Assembly (NCBI RefSeq): GCF_000003815.2
Contig: NC_049988.1
Location: forward strand, 9,534,896-9,598,895
Length of the DNA: 64,000 nt
Reading direction: 5' to 3'
Origin: Branchiostoma floridae
Lineage: Eukaryota; Chordata; Leptocardii; Amphioxiformes; Branchiostomatidae
The notes under the pieces: generated by a model
Told to the model about the DNA's origin: nothing
Databases searched by the model: none
Seen by the model: the letters and a program-made list of their open reading frames with translations, nothing else
Translations under genes and position numbers: made by a program
Part shown: positions 12,438 to 23,681 of the stretch, piece after piece
How the letters are laid out: every line of letters starts with the position of its first letter
Numbering within the stretch: position 1 is the first letter of the stretch

Positions 12438-12663
12438 GGCAGATCAATCTCTCCGCGCGTCCGTTGTTGACGGTCTTCGGGCCAGGAAAGCAAGAGCAAC
12501 AATACACACACAACTGTTACAGATGATAGTTTTTGTCAAAACTTAGAAAGTTAATTGTCAATTTTATCCTTCGTTTATGTATGCTGTTTGCTAGATATAT
12601 GCGCGTGCTTGCTGTAACCAACTACTTTACAAACTATTTCCATCGAGTTGCCATAATGAAATA

Positions 12664-12860
12664 CTGTAAATGCAGAAGTTTTCGCTGTGGTTTTATGTTC
12701 ACGGTTTTCGTGTTGCCAATTCACCGCGAACTTAAAACTACCGCGAACATTTTCCATGGCAGTAAGAGACTACAGTTCATGGTGCTACCGCGAACTTAGA
12801 ACCAGTTCTTTTTCCCACTAACGCGCAATCAAATCCCCGCGAACTTAAATGCATTTGCAG
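12664..12860 (+). mobile_element. MITE, CTGTAAATGCA family (copy 1)
   Basis: Left end CTGTAAATGCAGAAGTTTTC and right end AAATGCATTTGCAG are inverted and flanked by TA on each side (12662-12663, 12861-12862). The interior is full of CCGCGAAC/GTTCGCGG words typical of the other three copies (22532, 31334, 48475). The TA duplication places it with Tc1/mariner-type target use (inference). Confidence 0.85.
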
Positions 12861-13293
12861 TAATGGCGAATCTTCGGTGAAGCACAGTGTGTGTGTGAGG
12901 GGGGGGGGGGGGTAGTGGTTCACTCTGGGTAATGACTCAAGAGGCCGGAAAGCTAATTTTGTACTACTAAATATGCGATAAGGGTCCGCTCCGATCCCCG
13001 TATATACGGCAGATTGACGCAAATGGACTCTGACAAGCACATTGCCCTATTCAGAAGATCAGTCAAGAACTGCTGCAAAGGCCTCTAGCCTTCCCCATCC
13101 GGCGCTCATTAATGTGATGTGCACTGGTCACGGGATGTTAAGGAGTTACTGACATTACAGAAGGGTACTTGTGTCGACCCTTGATGCAGAAGCGGAGTGA
13201 TTAGAGAAATAACATCGGAAGCTCGGCCAAATGTCAGCACAGAGCATGAGTTACACGACTCACTTGGTACATAGATTCAAGGATGACTTCTTC
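12861..13293. other. No feature recognised, with a G-run
   Basis: Contains a poly-G tract at about 12899-12912. Otherwise nothing recognised. Confidence 0.35.
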
Positions 13294-13530
13294 TACTCTC
13301 CAAGCGAAGGTTAGGCTCTGGCTGTTTTTTTAACGTTTTATAGTCGATTTTATCAGGCTTTCCATTTTGTACTCTTTCTTGATATCTCGCGAACTAACTC
13401 TCCAAGCAGAGGTTAGGCTCCGGCTGTTTTTGACGCGGCCGCGAGACATCAAGAAAGAGTACAAAAGAGAAAGCCTCATAAAATCGACTACAAAATGTGA
13501 AAAAAACAACAGCCGGAGCCTAAACTCTGA
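13294..13530. mobile_element. Fold-back element, TCTCCAAGC..GGTTAGGCT family
   Basis: A left arm (about 13308-13390) and a right arm (about 13437-13525) are inverted copies for some 85 bp, e.g. GTACTCTTTCTTGATATCTC against the complement of GACATCAAGAAAGAGTAC. A third, direct copy of the end (CTCCAAGCAGAGGTTAGGCT, 13398 on) sits in the loop, suggesting a second terminus or an internal duplication. Non-coding. Confidence 0.7.
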
Positions 13531-14162
13531 AAATCCTAAGACATCAAAATCCTACCACGTCCAACGACGAATGTAACCCCGCGGTTACCGACCCTGATTC
13601 ACGGAATGCACGCTGACATCAGCAACTGCATTGCAAAAAGGGGGCGATGAAATTTTGACTCCAGCCTACGTACCTCCAGTAAAATCAGGTCGTGATTTGG
13701 CGCTCAGCGGGGAATATGATGACTTCAACACTGAAATTGATCGCGACGTCATTCAGGGAACCTTTTAAGCTGAGTAACATCTGTTCGCTTGACCCTATGC
13801 ACAGACTCGAAAATGAGCGCACAGAAGCACACTTTACGTTCCAACGTGCACGATTTCTCCCGACGACGATAAAGGAGGTGAAGTAATAAGATCGTAGTGG
13901 CCAAGTCTTCCCCTCAAGATACATCTTTCATGCTGCGTTCCTAGGAAAAGTGAATCATTTCAAAGGGCTTACAGGCGTTATGTAAACAACAGGTATGGCT
14001 CAGAGACCATACACCGATATGAAAAACGATAGAAAAACACGCAGTCAATCACTAGCATTATTCCATACATGTGCCAAAAATATCAATATTGAGAAGCAGA
14101 TATATCATATACACACGCATATATGTGCCAATCTTTCACAAAATTTCGAGTACGAAAATTCC
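13531..14162. other. No feature recognised
   Basis: Several short overlapping open frames but no recognisable domain or repeat. Confidence 0.35.
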
Positions 14163-14345
14163 GATTGCGCATGCTCAGTGCCATGAATTGTATACATTGT
14201 ATCAAAGTGACAATTCCAGTCTTGACCATTGTCTCGATTTGCATAACAAAGACCAAATGTGCTTTGTTTATGTCTCAGGGGCCTTCACCTTTGACATACT
14301 ACCCACGTTTCATTTCGCTGCGCATGCGCACTCGGCATGGTGAAC
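14163..14345 (+). repeat. Dispersed repeat fragment (inverted partner at 56698-56850)
   Basis: Shares TTTGTTTATGTCTCAGGGGC and a GCGCATGCGCA-containing segment with the complement of 56698-56850. The boundaries are approximate. Confidence 0.45.
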
Positions 14346-14959
14346 GAGCTTATTATCAATATTCAGATATGTACATCTATGGTAATGTTTTAAAAAGAAC
14401 AAGCTGTAAAAATCATTGTAGAAAGGGTCATAATTTCGAAGTATCGTCAACATTCATAGTGCCAGGTTTATTTGATATTCTAGTTCGAAAAAGGAACGTA
14501 TTGCAAACGTTTCAGTCCGGTATTCGTCATGTTACCGTATGCAATTACACATGACATTCCGTGGAAGCAATGTCTTTAGAATCCTCTATCAAAGACATAA
14601 ATGTAGTAGATACTCGTCTGTACCTGTGGGAATGTCTGGTTGGATTATATGTTTGATTTGTGCTTTGGGTTTCTTCACATGTAAATCTTCTTATAATTTC
14701 GTCAGTATCCGTGGCATTTCTTTGTATGCATTTGTGTTACACGTACTTTGTTTGGAATAAGAATTGAAAAAAAAGAAAAGCCCTCGTGGGGGGGGGGGGG
14801 GGGATTTGTCTATATCTACATAGGATGTGTTTAGAATGGCGGGGTTTTAGATGTCATTCTCCGATGAGAATAAAGACAAGAATACCAAGAACGCTTGGTG
14901 CGCACGTGAGTGTGACTCAGGAAGGCTTTCGCCTTCTCACAAATCTAGCCTTTGTTGTG
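14346..14959. other. No feature recognised, with a G-run
   Basis: Poly-G tract at about 14790-14803. Nothing else recognised. Confidence 0.35.
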
Positions 14960-15110
14960 CTCCAGTTAAATTTCCAAACCGGGGCCCAACCGGGTCATTT
15001 GCGAAAACGAATATCAAGGAATATACACAAATTATGCTGAAAACTACTACCTTTGATTCAGCATTCTGTGTGTTTTGTTGTCTTACATATATTATACCTT
15101 TCGTTTCCGA
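14960..15110 (+). mobile_element. Partial copy of the 19125 GC-rich TIR element
   Basis: TTTCCAAACCGGGGCCCAAC is followed by GAATATACACAAATTATGCT and a TTCTGTGTGTTTTG block, in the same order as 19145-19270. The opposite end is missing. Confidence 0.6.
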
Positions 15111-15154
15111 AGTTTTGGGGCCCAAGCAGTGAGAGCAAGTGGCCGTTCGTTTCT

Positions 15155-15370
15155 AAAGCCGGGTATCTCGTTGCACTTGCGGTGTGCGGCACTGCGGGGT
15201 TCGTTCACTGCGGCACTGTTTTCGCCGAATTTTTATGATTGATATATTGAGTAATACGTAAAAGTATGACTTAGAAGACACACAAAAAATCGTAGATTAT
15301 CTCTGAAATTCGTTGAGAAATTATCTTTCAAACCCCGTACCGGTCTCCCAAGTGCAGTGAGACACCACCC
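15155..15370. mobile_element. MITE, CACTTGCGTCAAGC family (copy 1, diverged)
   Basis: GGTATCTCGTTGCACTTGCG at the left mirrors AAGTGCAGTGAGAC at the right. The middle (GTAATACGTAAAAGTATGAC) matches the copies at 17814 and 22414. Confidence 0.7.
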
Positions 15371-15612
15371 TTATAGTTGTTTAGGCCCCCACAAGCCGGT
15401 GAGATTATAGAGGTGGCACGATATGGGAGCTTGTATTTTAGTCACTACTGCTGACATACCGCACATTACATAATCCCCCAAAGACTTGTGAAGTTTGATA
15501 TCACACATTTGGGAAATCACACATCTTGATTAAGATATAAAAATGACTGCGTTAAACTGATTATGACAAGGACATAACTATATTTCAGAGTTTTTAAACT
15601 GTCCTATGTATC

Positions 15613-16014
15613 GCCACAGCAAGTAAATTTTATTGATGACATTAATTTTTGCCTGATTTCAGAGAAAAAAAATCCTCTTCGGGGATGGTCAGATATAGAC
15701 CAAAATGGCAAACATGTTGCGTTGTAGCCTAATAATTATGCTTGTAGAAGTGACACTAGGGAGGTATCCATGACTATAGTTGCAGAAGTGAAACTTGTTG
15801 AAAAAGTCCAACCAAAATGGAAGCCATGAGTGTCATGAGTGTAGTTACCAACTTGGCAAGTGATATCAGTGTACCGCACTAGTATCACTTGTTCTACACT
15901 AGTTCGCTTCTTTATCATGAATGAATGCCTTGTTAGTTGTGATGCCACGTTTTGTCACTTCAAATCTTGTTACGACGTTTATGGTGTCTATTCTGAAAAT
16001 TTACTTGCTGTGGC
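15613..16014 (+). mobile_element. MITE, GCCACAGCAAGTAAATTT family (complete copy)
   Basis: GCCACAGCAAGTAAATTTT at the left and AAAATTTACTTGCTGTGGC at the right are perfect 19-bp inverted ends. The interior has further inverted words (TGATATCAGTG/CACTAGTATCACTTG). About 402 bp and non-coding. The related, truncated copy is at 1457-1850. Confidence 0.85.
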
Positions 16015-16482
16015 CTAGGGCACAAATTTCAGTTACACATCAGGAAACGTTTTAGAGCCAGGCAACTCTCCTTGAAATTGACGTTTCCTTCTATTAGGTA
16101 GTGGGATCAAGCTTTAAAGTGCCCCTTTTCCGGTCTTGAAATCCTGGAGACGTCTTAGAGCACTCGTTAGTCCCCTTATGCTTCTATTTTCGATACCGGC
16201 TTCCGTTTCTTAAAGACTTTGACGTTGCCATGTCAATCCATAAACCATACTGGATGAATCTTCATTATCATCATATCTTATTCTCCCCCCAAACGCGATT
16301 CTAATTGTAATCTCTCGTCGGATATGACGTGACTTTATTTCCGGTAGCTTAGCTCGTTTCCAGGTGTGTTACCGAAAAACGGCTGGATGGAAATGAAGAG
16401 GTTTTATGAGTGATCCCTGGCAACTGGCTTAACATATAGAGCATAGGCGTAGTCACGCAGGAAAAACACTTCGCGCGAGAGA
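16015..16482. other. No feature recognised
   Basis: Nothing recognised between the MITE and the polypurine array. Confidence 0.35.
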
Positions 16483-17395
16483 GAAAGAGATGGAGAGAGA
16501 AAGCGATGGGGAGAGACAGAGATGAAGAGAGAAAGATGGAAATAAAAAGGATGGAGATAGAAAGAGACGGAGATAGAAAGATGGAGAAGGAAAAAGATGG
16601 AGAGAGAAAGAGATGGAGAGACAAAGAGATGGAGAGAGAAAAATTGAGATAGAAAGAGATGGAGATAGAAAGATGGAGAAGGAAAGGGATGGAGAGAGAA
16701 AGAGATGGAGAGACAAAGAGATGGAGAGAGAAAGATTGAGAAGGAAAGAGATGGAGAGGCAAAGAGACGAAGAGAGAAAGATGGAGATAAAAAGGATGGA
16801 GATAGAAAGAGACGGAGATAGAAAGAGACGGAGATAGAAAGATGGAGAAGAAAAAAAGATGGAGAGAAAAAGAGATGGAGAGAGAAAGAGATGGAGAGAG
16901 AAAGATGGAGAGAGAAAGAGATGGAGATAGAAAGATGGAGAAGGAAAGGGATGGAGAGAGAAAGAGATGGAGAGACAAAGAGATGGAGAGAGAAAGATTG
17001 AGATAGAAAGAGACGGAGAGAGAAAGATTGAGATAGAAAGAGATGGAAAGACAAAGAGATGGAGATAGAAAGAGATGGAGAGACAAAGAGATGGAGATAG
17101 AAAGAGATGGAGACAGAAATATGGAGAAGGAAAGAGATGGAGAGAGAAAGAGATGGAGAGACAAAGAGATGGAGACAGGAAGATTGAGATAGAAAGAGAT
17201 AGAAAGAGATGGAGATAGAAAGATGGAGAGGAAAATAGATGGAGAGAGAAAGAGATGGAGAAAGATTGCGACAGAAAGAGATGGAGAGAGAGAGATGAAG
17301 AGGTACAAAGATGGAGAAAAAAGAGATGAAGAAAGAAAGAGATCTAGATGGACAAAGAAAGATGGAGAAAGAAAGAAAGTGGAACAAAACCACAG
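16483..17395. repeat. Polypurine minisatellite, GAGATGGAGAGAGAAA units
   Basis: About 910 bp almost wholly A/G on the + strand, built from 16-18 bp variants of GAGATGGAGAGAGAAA, GAAAGATGGAGATA and similar. Long open frames on the minus strand (up to about 340 residues of Leu/Ser/Phe/Pro such as LSPSLSISIFLSPSL) and plus-strand Glu/Arg/Met frames arise because the units rarely make stop codons. They overlap in several frames and are repeat shadows, not genes. Confidence 0.95.
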
Positions 17396-17813
17396 GAAAC
17401 AACCGATCGTCTTTTAGGACTGTCACAGTATTTGATAGTTCACACTGATCTTTCCTTCATAGTAAGACCTAGATGGCTATTTTCAAGCTTACGTACAACA
17501 ATTCTTGCCGGTTAAGTCAAAGTGCTGTTTTGCTTTCCATTAAAACAATTAAAACAGGAATGACTCATATTGTCAGTTGTTATTATCGAAATAGTTGTGG
17601 ATGACTTGAAATAGTTGTGGAGGACTCCTTTCATGTTCATACATTGAGAAAGTGAATAAGCAAAGTTTAATGTATCATGAAAAAATGCTGTAATTCCGTG
17701 CTTTATATTATGATATTACACACATAACAATTTCACAACTTTCACAACAACATAAGATATTGCATACGACCTGCTTACGACCAAAGGTTTAACCAGGAAC
17801 TCATTACTTGGTT
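17396..17813. other. No feature recognised
   Basis: Nothing recognised. Confidence 0.35.
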
Positions 17814-18040
17814 AAGGTGGTATCTCACTGCACTTGCGGCAAGCTTGCGTCACTGCGGGATTTGTTCACTGCGTCACTGTTTTATTATTTTTTCCGATAT
17901 TTTATAATTGAGATATTGCGTAATACATAAATGTATGACTTTGAAGACGACAAAAAAATAGGAAAATTCGTTGTTTATCTCTGAATATCTTGCGAACCCC
18001 GCAGTGACGCAAGCGTGACGCAGTACAATGAGATTTCGGA
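17814..18040. mobile_element. MITE, CACTTGCGTCAAGC family (copy 2)
   Basis: Left end AAGGTGGTATCTCACTGCAC and GCGTCACTGCGG mirror the right end CCGCAGTGACGCAAGCG and GCAGTACAATGAGA. It has the same internal GCGTAATACATAAATGTATG core as the other copies and no internal insertion, so it serves as the unoccupied reference for the nested insertion at 22532. Confidence 0.8.
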
Positions 18041-18879
18041 AAGTTGTGGCCCAATCAGTAGCACATTATGGTTCATAACGTTCGTTCCAATCTAATTCTT
18101 TTCCTCATCGAGTTCGAACTAAAGAGAAGCAGGCAAGACCCACTGAGGCTTCCGCTATTCCAAGACAATTACGTTATTTCGCTGGGGCCGTGTTAAGTGA
18201 TTGCAGCTCTTAAGAATTAAGGTCCCTCCTCGTTATCAAGTTACAGCCTTTCATTCGCTGTGCACTTTCGTTACAGCTGATTGCCAATTGTACATATGCT
18301 AAACCAATTAAAGCACATTCGGCCTCTTAGACACCAGTCTATACAATCTTAGGATAGATAATAGCATTACCAACAGATAACACGATACAGTTATGGTGCA
18401 AATGTTTCCTATTCAATAAGACGAACGCACCTTAATGACGTCGGGCGACAGAAAGAGTGGGTATAAAGCGGTTGTCTAGATATGAAAAATCCAGTTTTTC
18501 ATTTATGAGCATTAATTTGTACCAACTGAGCTACTGATATCTTGTTTTATAATTGTAATAGAATCATAAATACTTATAATAAATCAAAGACGAATATCTT
18601 TAAGCCCAATGATTCACTCTGTGTTTAAAATGAGATTTTCATTTATGCCCCAACAAATATCCGTTATTACAAACCCTTCGAGTCGTTCATGTCTGAGCTT
18701 TGATAAAGATTCTAATAACACAAATGACATGGATTATCAAGTCATATATTTTCACTTTCATGTCATTTTACGCGCATTACTGGCTGGGATATTGTCTGGT
18801 ATCGAAGGCAGGTACACGTATGATGTTTTCATTAGTCGTAAGAGCCCGGGCTTTGTGTGCTGACAGCCTCCAAGCAGGC
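18041..18879. other. No feature recognised
   Basis: No transposon ends or exons seen. Confidence 0.35.
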
Positions 18880-19000
18880 TAATGCTAGGGTCCTATTTGG
18901 AAAAAGGGGTCCCTGCACTGAATCCTACGTGGCCCCGCGGGATACCCTGCGGTTACAGGGCTATTTTGGGGGCTCTGTCGGGTCCCTGGATCTTTTAAAC
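18880..19000 (+). mobile_element. Fragment of the GC-rich AAGGCTTAGGT family
   Basis: GCTAGGGTCCTATTTGG is followed by CTACGTGGCCCCGCGGGATA, aligning with the element at 10730. The right half is missing. Confidence 0.6.
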
Positions 19001-19053
19001 TCGCAGTAAAAATCAACCTGGAAGACAAATACGCTTTACACTAACAAAACATG

Positions 19054-19054
<1 letters not shown>

Positions 19055-19101
<47 letters not shown>
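19055..19101. repeat. (CA)n microsatellite
   Basis: Uninterrupted (AC)n of about 46 bp, between two GC-rich TIR elements. Confidence 0.97.
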
Positions 19102-19103
<2 letters not shown>

Positions 19104-19124
19104 CTACCTTTGGTAAGTCTGCGT

Positions 19125-20184
19125 AAGGCTTAGGTCCCATTTCCAAACTGGGGCCCGGCCGGGATGTTTGCAGAAACGAAGATTAAAAGTGTTAGGAATA
19201 CACAAGGTATATACACAAATTATGCTCATGGCTAATTTTGTTTATGTTCTGTGCGTTTGGGTGCCTTTTATATCATATTTGTTACTCTGTGACTGGAGGG
19301 TAACCTCCAGCAACAGAGTCTTGTAATCACTTTGTGCGTTGAGTGTTCGCACCTATATCTCTATGTTCCGTATGCCGCAATCGCATGTGGATTGGCATGT
19401 CGTCTGTACTCCGTTGGGAAATGATGCACGTTATTTTTTTCGCCGTGGCTGTTTTTATTATGGATGTAATAATTTCAGTTTTCACCCCTACGCCGTCCGG
19501 TATAGTGGTTCAGGTCTTCCTTATGATTGCGCCTTAAGCCTTGTGGTAATTTGATACCGTCAAGCAGATGTTGTCCTCGTCGGAATATGCCATCTCGTTC
19601 GGGCTTTGCGTTTCCAATATTGAGGTTGGTTTGACATAGCATACTGTTAACATTTTGCGCGGTTGATAGTCATATGCATTTTATGGTTAGAACGTGTTTG
19701 ATCCATGGGATCTTTTTTTTCTCGGTAGCTGTTTTCATTATCGATTTAATGATTTGAGAAATCACCCCTATTTCCCTGGTATTGTGGAACAGCTGGCCTA
19801 TAGACGATGGGGTTTGGCAATTACTTATCTCCAAGCAGATATGGGGTTATGTTATGTCCACAGCTGTCATTGACCCACTTTTTAAAGTGGTGTGCGTCTC
19901 AAGTATCCATTGTGAAGCTGAGTTGTTGTTTTCATTTGGTGTCGTTTGATTGAGATGCTGATTTCGCTGTGTTTTAAATTTGGCAGTGATAGGTATGTTA
20001 GCTTTTAAGTAAGTTTTGGGTATAAGTTGATGTGATGTGTTCTATATGCGATATAAACACCGAGTCATACCCCACAGAAAACATCACAACCGACATAAAC
20101 CATAATTAGGTCACAGAGTATGTCACCTTCGGTTTTTATTTCCGAAAGCTACCCGGCCGGGCCTCGGGTTTGGAATTGGGACCT
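19125..20184. mobile_element. GC-rich TIR DNA transposon, about 1.06 kb, non-coding
   Basis: The left end (AAGGCTTAGGTCCCATTTCC then AAACTGGGGCCCGGCCGGG) is mirrored at the right by CCCGGCCGGGCCTCGGGTTT followed by GGAATTGGGACCT. That gives TIRs of about 35 bp with one or two mismatch clusters. The interior has lower GC and no long open frame. A partial copy is at 14960-15110. The outermost AAGGC is not evident on the right, so that end may be slightly eroded. The superfamily cannot be told from the sequence. Confidence 0.65.
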
Positions 20185-20458
20185 GTTCGCGGATGTACAC
20201 AGCCTCCTTCACCCCTCTTGCAAAGAACTGCAGCTCCGAATGGAGGAGCCAGCCGAAAACTTGCATGGGGTAAGTCCCAACCTATTTGTAGTGTTGTTTA
20301 GTTAAATTTTATTTTATCCATAATGTCATTTACCGACACAAATGAACTTTCATGCTATCATTTGTTCCTATTTTACCAAATTCTTCTCTTTTTTCTTCCA
20401 GCTGATATGTCTGCTTGGAGACTACTGTATAACACCGATGAAATACTAGTAGCTGACG
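20185..20458 (+). other. Segment with a possible small intron
   Basis: GGGGTAAGT (donor at 20270) and a strong pyrimidine tract ending TTTTCTTCCAG (acceptor at 20401) could bound a 132-bp intron. Joining the flanking sequence in the upstream frame meets a stop after about 15 codons, so I do not call a gene. Confidence 0.12.

Positions 20459-20508
<50 letters not shown>
20459..20508. repeat. (CT)n microsatellite
   Basis: Nearly pure (CT)n with one CCCT interruption. Confidence 0.95.
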
Positions 20509-21837
20509 ACATATATATCAGTTAGTACATTGCAGGTGGCACAAGAAGCCTGCTTTATAGGCTTAACAAAATCCAAAGTTCGCCTTTATTAGCTTGCTGG
20601 GGTCTATTCAGTAAGACTAGAATGATTTATGACATGTCAGCGGTATCTTAATCAGTTTTTATTGCACGGTGGCAGAAACTCGGTAGGTGGTGATTTATAC
20701 GTGTTAATTAGAACATTGACTCACACAGCTGGCAACACGGAAACAGTCTACATACTGTAGATCGTACATGTAATAACACATTTACGTGAGGGAAAAACGT
20801 GTAGGACTGACAACTTTGTCTCTTACTCTTTGTCACACAAAAAAACACACACAAAAAACACAAAAGTTCAGAAACTCGATTTCAGTCAATATTATCTCTG
20901 TAAATACTTCATGTTTCTGTATTGTATTATATATCACTAGAAAGCATTTTATTACCCTTCACAGTAGCGTATCGTTTGTTATGATTGCACATTCATGGGT
21001 TGGGCACCAGGGCTACTTTGGTGACTAAATTGCAGGAAAAAGTTTCCCTTGAGCGTATGTCAGTTTGTTGCATTATTGGAAATACCTGTCATTTGAAAGC
21101 TTTTATATCATTATCAACGATGCCTCATTTTTAAAGATTATGCTTTTGTGCAGTAAAGATTATGACTGGTGAATAAAAGAGCCCATATTAAAAAAATCAT
21201 TGCAAAATCTAAAGAGATAGAAATTGTTCTATAGCAATAGGAATTGTCTTATGGTGCATCTTCTACAATTGTTGTGTAAGAAAGTTAATAGTAACACCCT
21301 ACTCTAGCCCCCCTCCCCCTCCCACAAAGTCACCGTTCCGCAGACGACCTTGTCTTACTCAAATCAATTCTCGTCAAATATTTCATCGCAATCACCACGT
21401 TTCCGTTGTTAATGTAATCACCCGTGTTTCTGTGGGACATTATAACTTGTACAGCGTACCATAAAACTTGATTACGCCTGATATGTTCACCATATATCCT
21501 ACTACTAGATTTCATCTCATTCTTAACGAACCAAACCAATCTTAATACGACAAGGAAATACATCTCATCAAACTTCACTTAATGTTACTGACTTACCGAG
21601 ATTGTGTTATTATGAGGATAAATTACCTGCAAAAATATAGATAAATGACTCCATGGACTGTCTACCATTAAAAATCATGACCATAGTAAGTGTAGGTCAC
21701 ATACACGTGGTATGAATACCAGAGTTTCTGTTGGGGTAACGACACTTTTTTGGGCAGACACCCACCTAGTAGACATAAATTCCATGAACATCTGCCTATA
21801 CCTTCTGTAATTCTGCTGTTCACAAATACAACACAAG
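20509..21837. other. No feature recognised
   Basis: AT-rich; a C-rich run near 21307-21325. No repeats or exons recognised. Confidence 0.35.
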
Positions 21838-22016
21838 CACACGCATGCATGCACACGCACGCACACACACACACACACAGTCATACAAATACACACAAAC
21901 ACACACATATACACACGGCACACATATTGGCACACACACACACGCATGCATACACTCACACTGACACATACACACACAGGAAAACGCACACAGCACACAC
22001 AGAGGCACACACACAC
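21838..22016. repeat. Degenerate CA-rich array
   Basis: Imperfect ACACAC/CACGCA sequence. The open frames of Cys-Val or Thr-His over it are shadows of the repeat. Confidence 0.85.
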
Positions 22017-22416
22017 AGGCACGAAAATGTGTCTATATATACCCACAATCCCTGAGATCCACATCTTACCCTAGAAACAAATTCAAAACAGAATCCTCTT
22101 TAATTACTGCTGATGAACGTACATCCTATCAAAGTTGTTCAAATTTATTCTAATTTGATTAGTCGGTGTTTGTCGTTTGATATAAACGTAATTATGGTAC
22201 TGGTATTCCCAAGACAGTCTGCGTGCGTTTTGTTTTAGATAACGAGAGCTTCTGATTCAATTCCACGGCAGGAACTCATTTTGATAAACGCCTACATAGC
22301 TTGTTATCATATTTTACAAGACGCAAGGTATGACGACAATATGAGGGGAAAGTTTCACTAACAGACAACTGTTTTGAACATTGCGCTCATGTGCAAATAA
22401 ATACATCGCAACGACT
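22017..22416. other. No feature recognised
   Basis: Nothing recognised. Confidence 0.35.
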
Positions 22417-22851
22417 AAAGGTGCACTCTCACCACACTTGCGTCAAGCTTGCGTCACTGCTGGGGTCGTTCACTGCGTCACTGTTTTGTTATTTTCTAAG
22501 ATTTTTTCCATAGTTTAAATATTGCGTAGTACTGTAAATGCAGAAATGTTCGCGGTGGATTAATGTTCGCGGTGTTCGCGGTGACCACTTCACCGCGATT
22601 TTAAAACCACCGCGAACATTTTTCTATAATGGTACACGGTATTAGACTGCAGTCTATGGTGTTACCGCGAACTTAAATCCACCGCGAAAAGTTCCTTTAC
22701 CCGCTACCGCGAAATGAAATCCCCGCGAACTTAAATGCATTTACAGTACCTAAAAGTATGACTTAGAAGACGACAAAAAGTCAGAAAATGCGTTCTTTAT
22801 CTCGCAGTGATGCAAGCTTGACGCAAGTGCAGTGAGAGTGCACCTTAAGAC
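22417..22851. mobile_element. MITE, CACTTGCGTCAAGC family (copy 3), interrupted
   Basis: AAAGGTGCACTCTCACCACA with CTTGCGTCAAGCTTGCGTCA mirrors TGACGCAAGTGCAGTGAGAG and TGCACCTTA on the right. It is split at its internal GTAGTA|CC site by the 215-bp MITE at 22532-22746. Without that insertion it is about the same length as the copy at 17814. Confidence 0.9.
22532..22746. mobile_element. MITE, CTGTAAATGCA family (copy 2), nested
   Basis: Ends CTGTAAATGCAG / AAATGCATTTACAG, flanked by TA at 22530-22531 and 22747-22748. The host MITE continues on both sides (GCGTAG..TA..CCTAAAAGTATG), so the duplication is exactly TA. The interior carries CCGCGAAC / GTTCGCGG words, which can fold back. Confidence 0.95.
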
Positions 22852-23681
22852 TCAGCGAGACATATCAATATTGAGCGCCCAGGTTGCTAAGTGAAATCAC
22901 GGTCTATGGCCGACATCCTTAAACCTTAAGAGCGCAGTAAACCCTCTTCTCTTATTCTCATAATCATCATTCAGCAGCTTAAAAAGGGACATGGTCCTCA
23001 CATCTAGATGATAAGTCCTTGACAATGTGTCGTGGCAATAGTAAGAATATCGAATATCATAGTTATTATAGATACAAGGTCAATGGAAGTTTTAAAGTTG
23101 CACATTAATGACACTTAATCAGTTTGTTACGCATACGCCTTTCAGCGTAAGGCATCAGTTTGTTTGTTTTTAATTTCAAAAAGATAACATTAAAAAGATA
23201 CAAATAAGAATACGAAGACAAAGTGGCGTCGACCGCAAGGGGTGATAACTTATATTACATCAACGCCGCCACTTGTACAATGGAAAGTAAAATATTAAAC
23301 AGTACCATTTCAACAATATGTTAGACCGTACTAAAACGTTTGAACGGTTGAACCACCCAACCCTTCTCTTTAAATAAACGTGCTTGTGGTATAACTCTCT
23401 TCACAGTACGTCCGGTTTTTCGTGCAATCCAAGACTTGAGGGAGGAAATAGATGTGCTTTTCCCAAGGATGTGCTTTTCCTAAAGGTACACCGTTGGGAC
23501 CTGATAGGTATTCGAGTCCAAAACCTTAACCACCCTAACCACATGACTAGCTATACAAGACTCGGTATTTCAGCCCTACATATAGTTCTAATGATACAGG
23601 AATGTTGGATTGCCAGGATGCAAACTGTCATAAAGTCCGCTCAGGTCAAAATTGGACGACACTTGTCCGGTATCCAAGGAA
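22852..23681. other. No feature recognised
   Basis: Open frame at 23384-23752 runs into the next repeat and is not a gene. Nothing else recognised. Confidence 0.35.

Noticed and set aside
11461-12546. Four overlapping frames of about 320-350 residues
   Set aside because: They are open only because the gap has no stop codons.
16349-17426. Minus-strand frames of 319 and 340 residues rich in Leu, Ser, Phe and Pro
   Set aside because: Two frames are open at once over a polypurine minisatellite; both are translations of the repeat, not a low-complexity protein gene.
20120-20460. Possible two-exon gene with a 132-bp intron
   Set aside because: The donor and acceptor look good, but the joined frame stops about 15 codons into the second exon and the first part lies in the end of a transposon.
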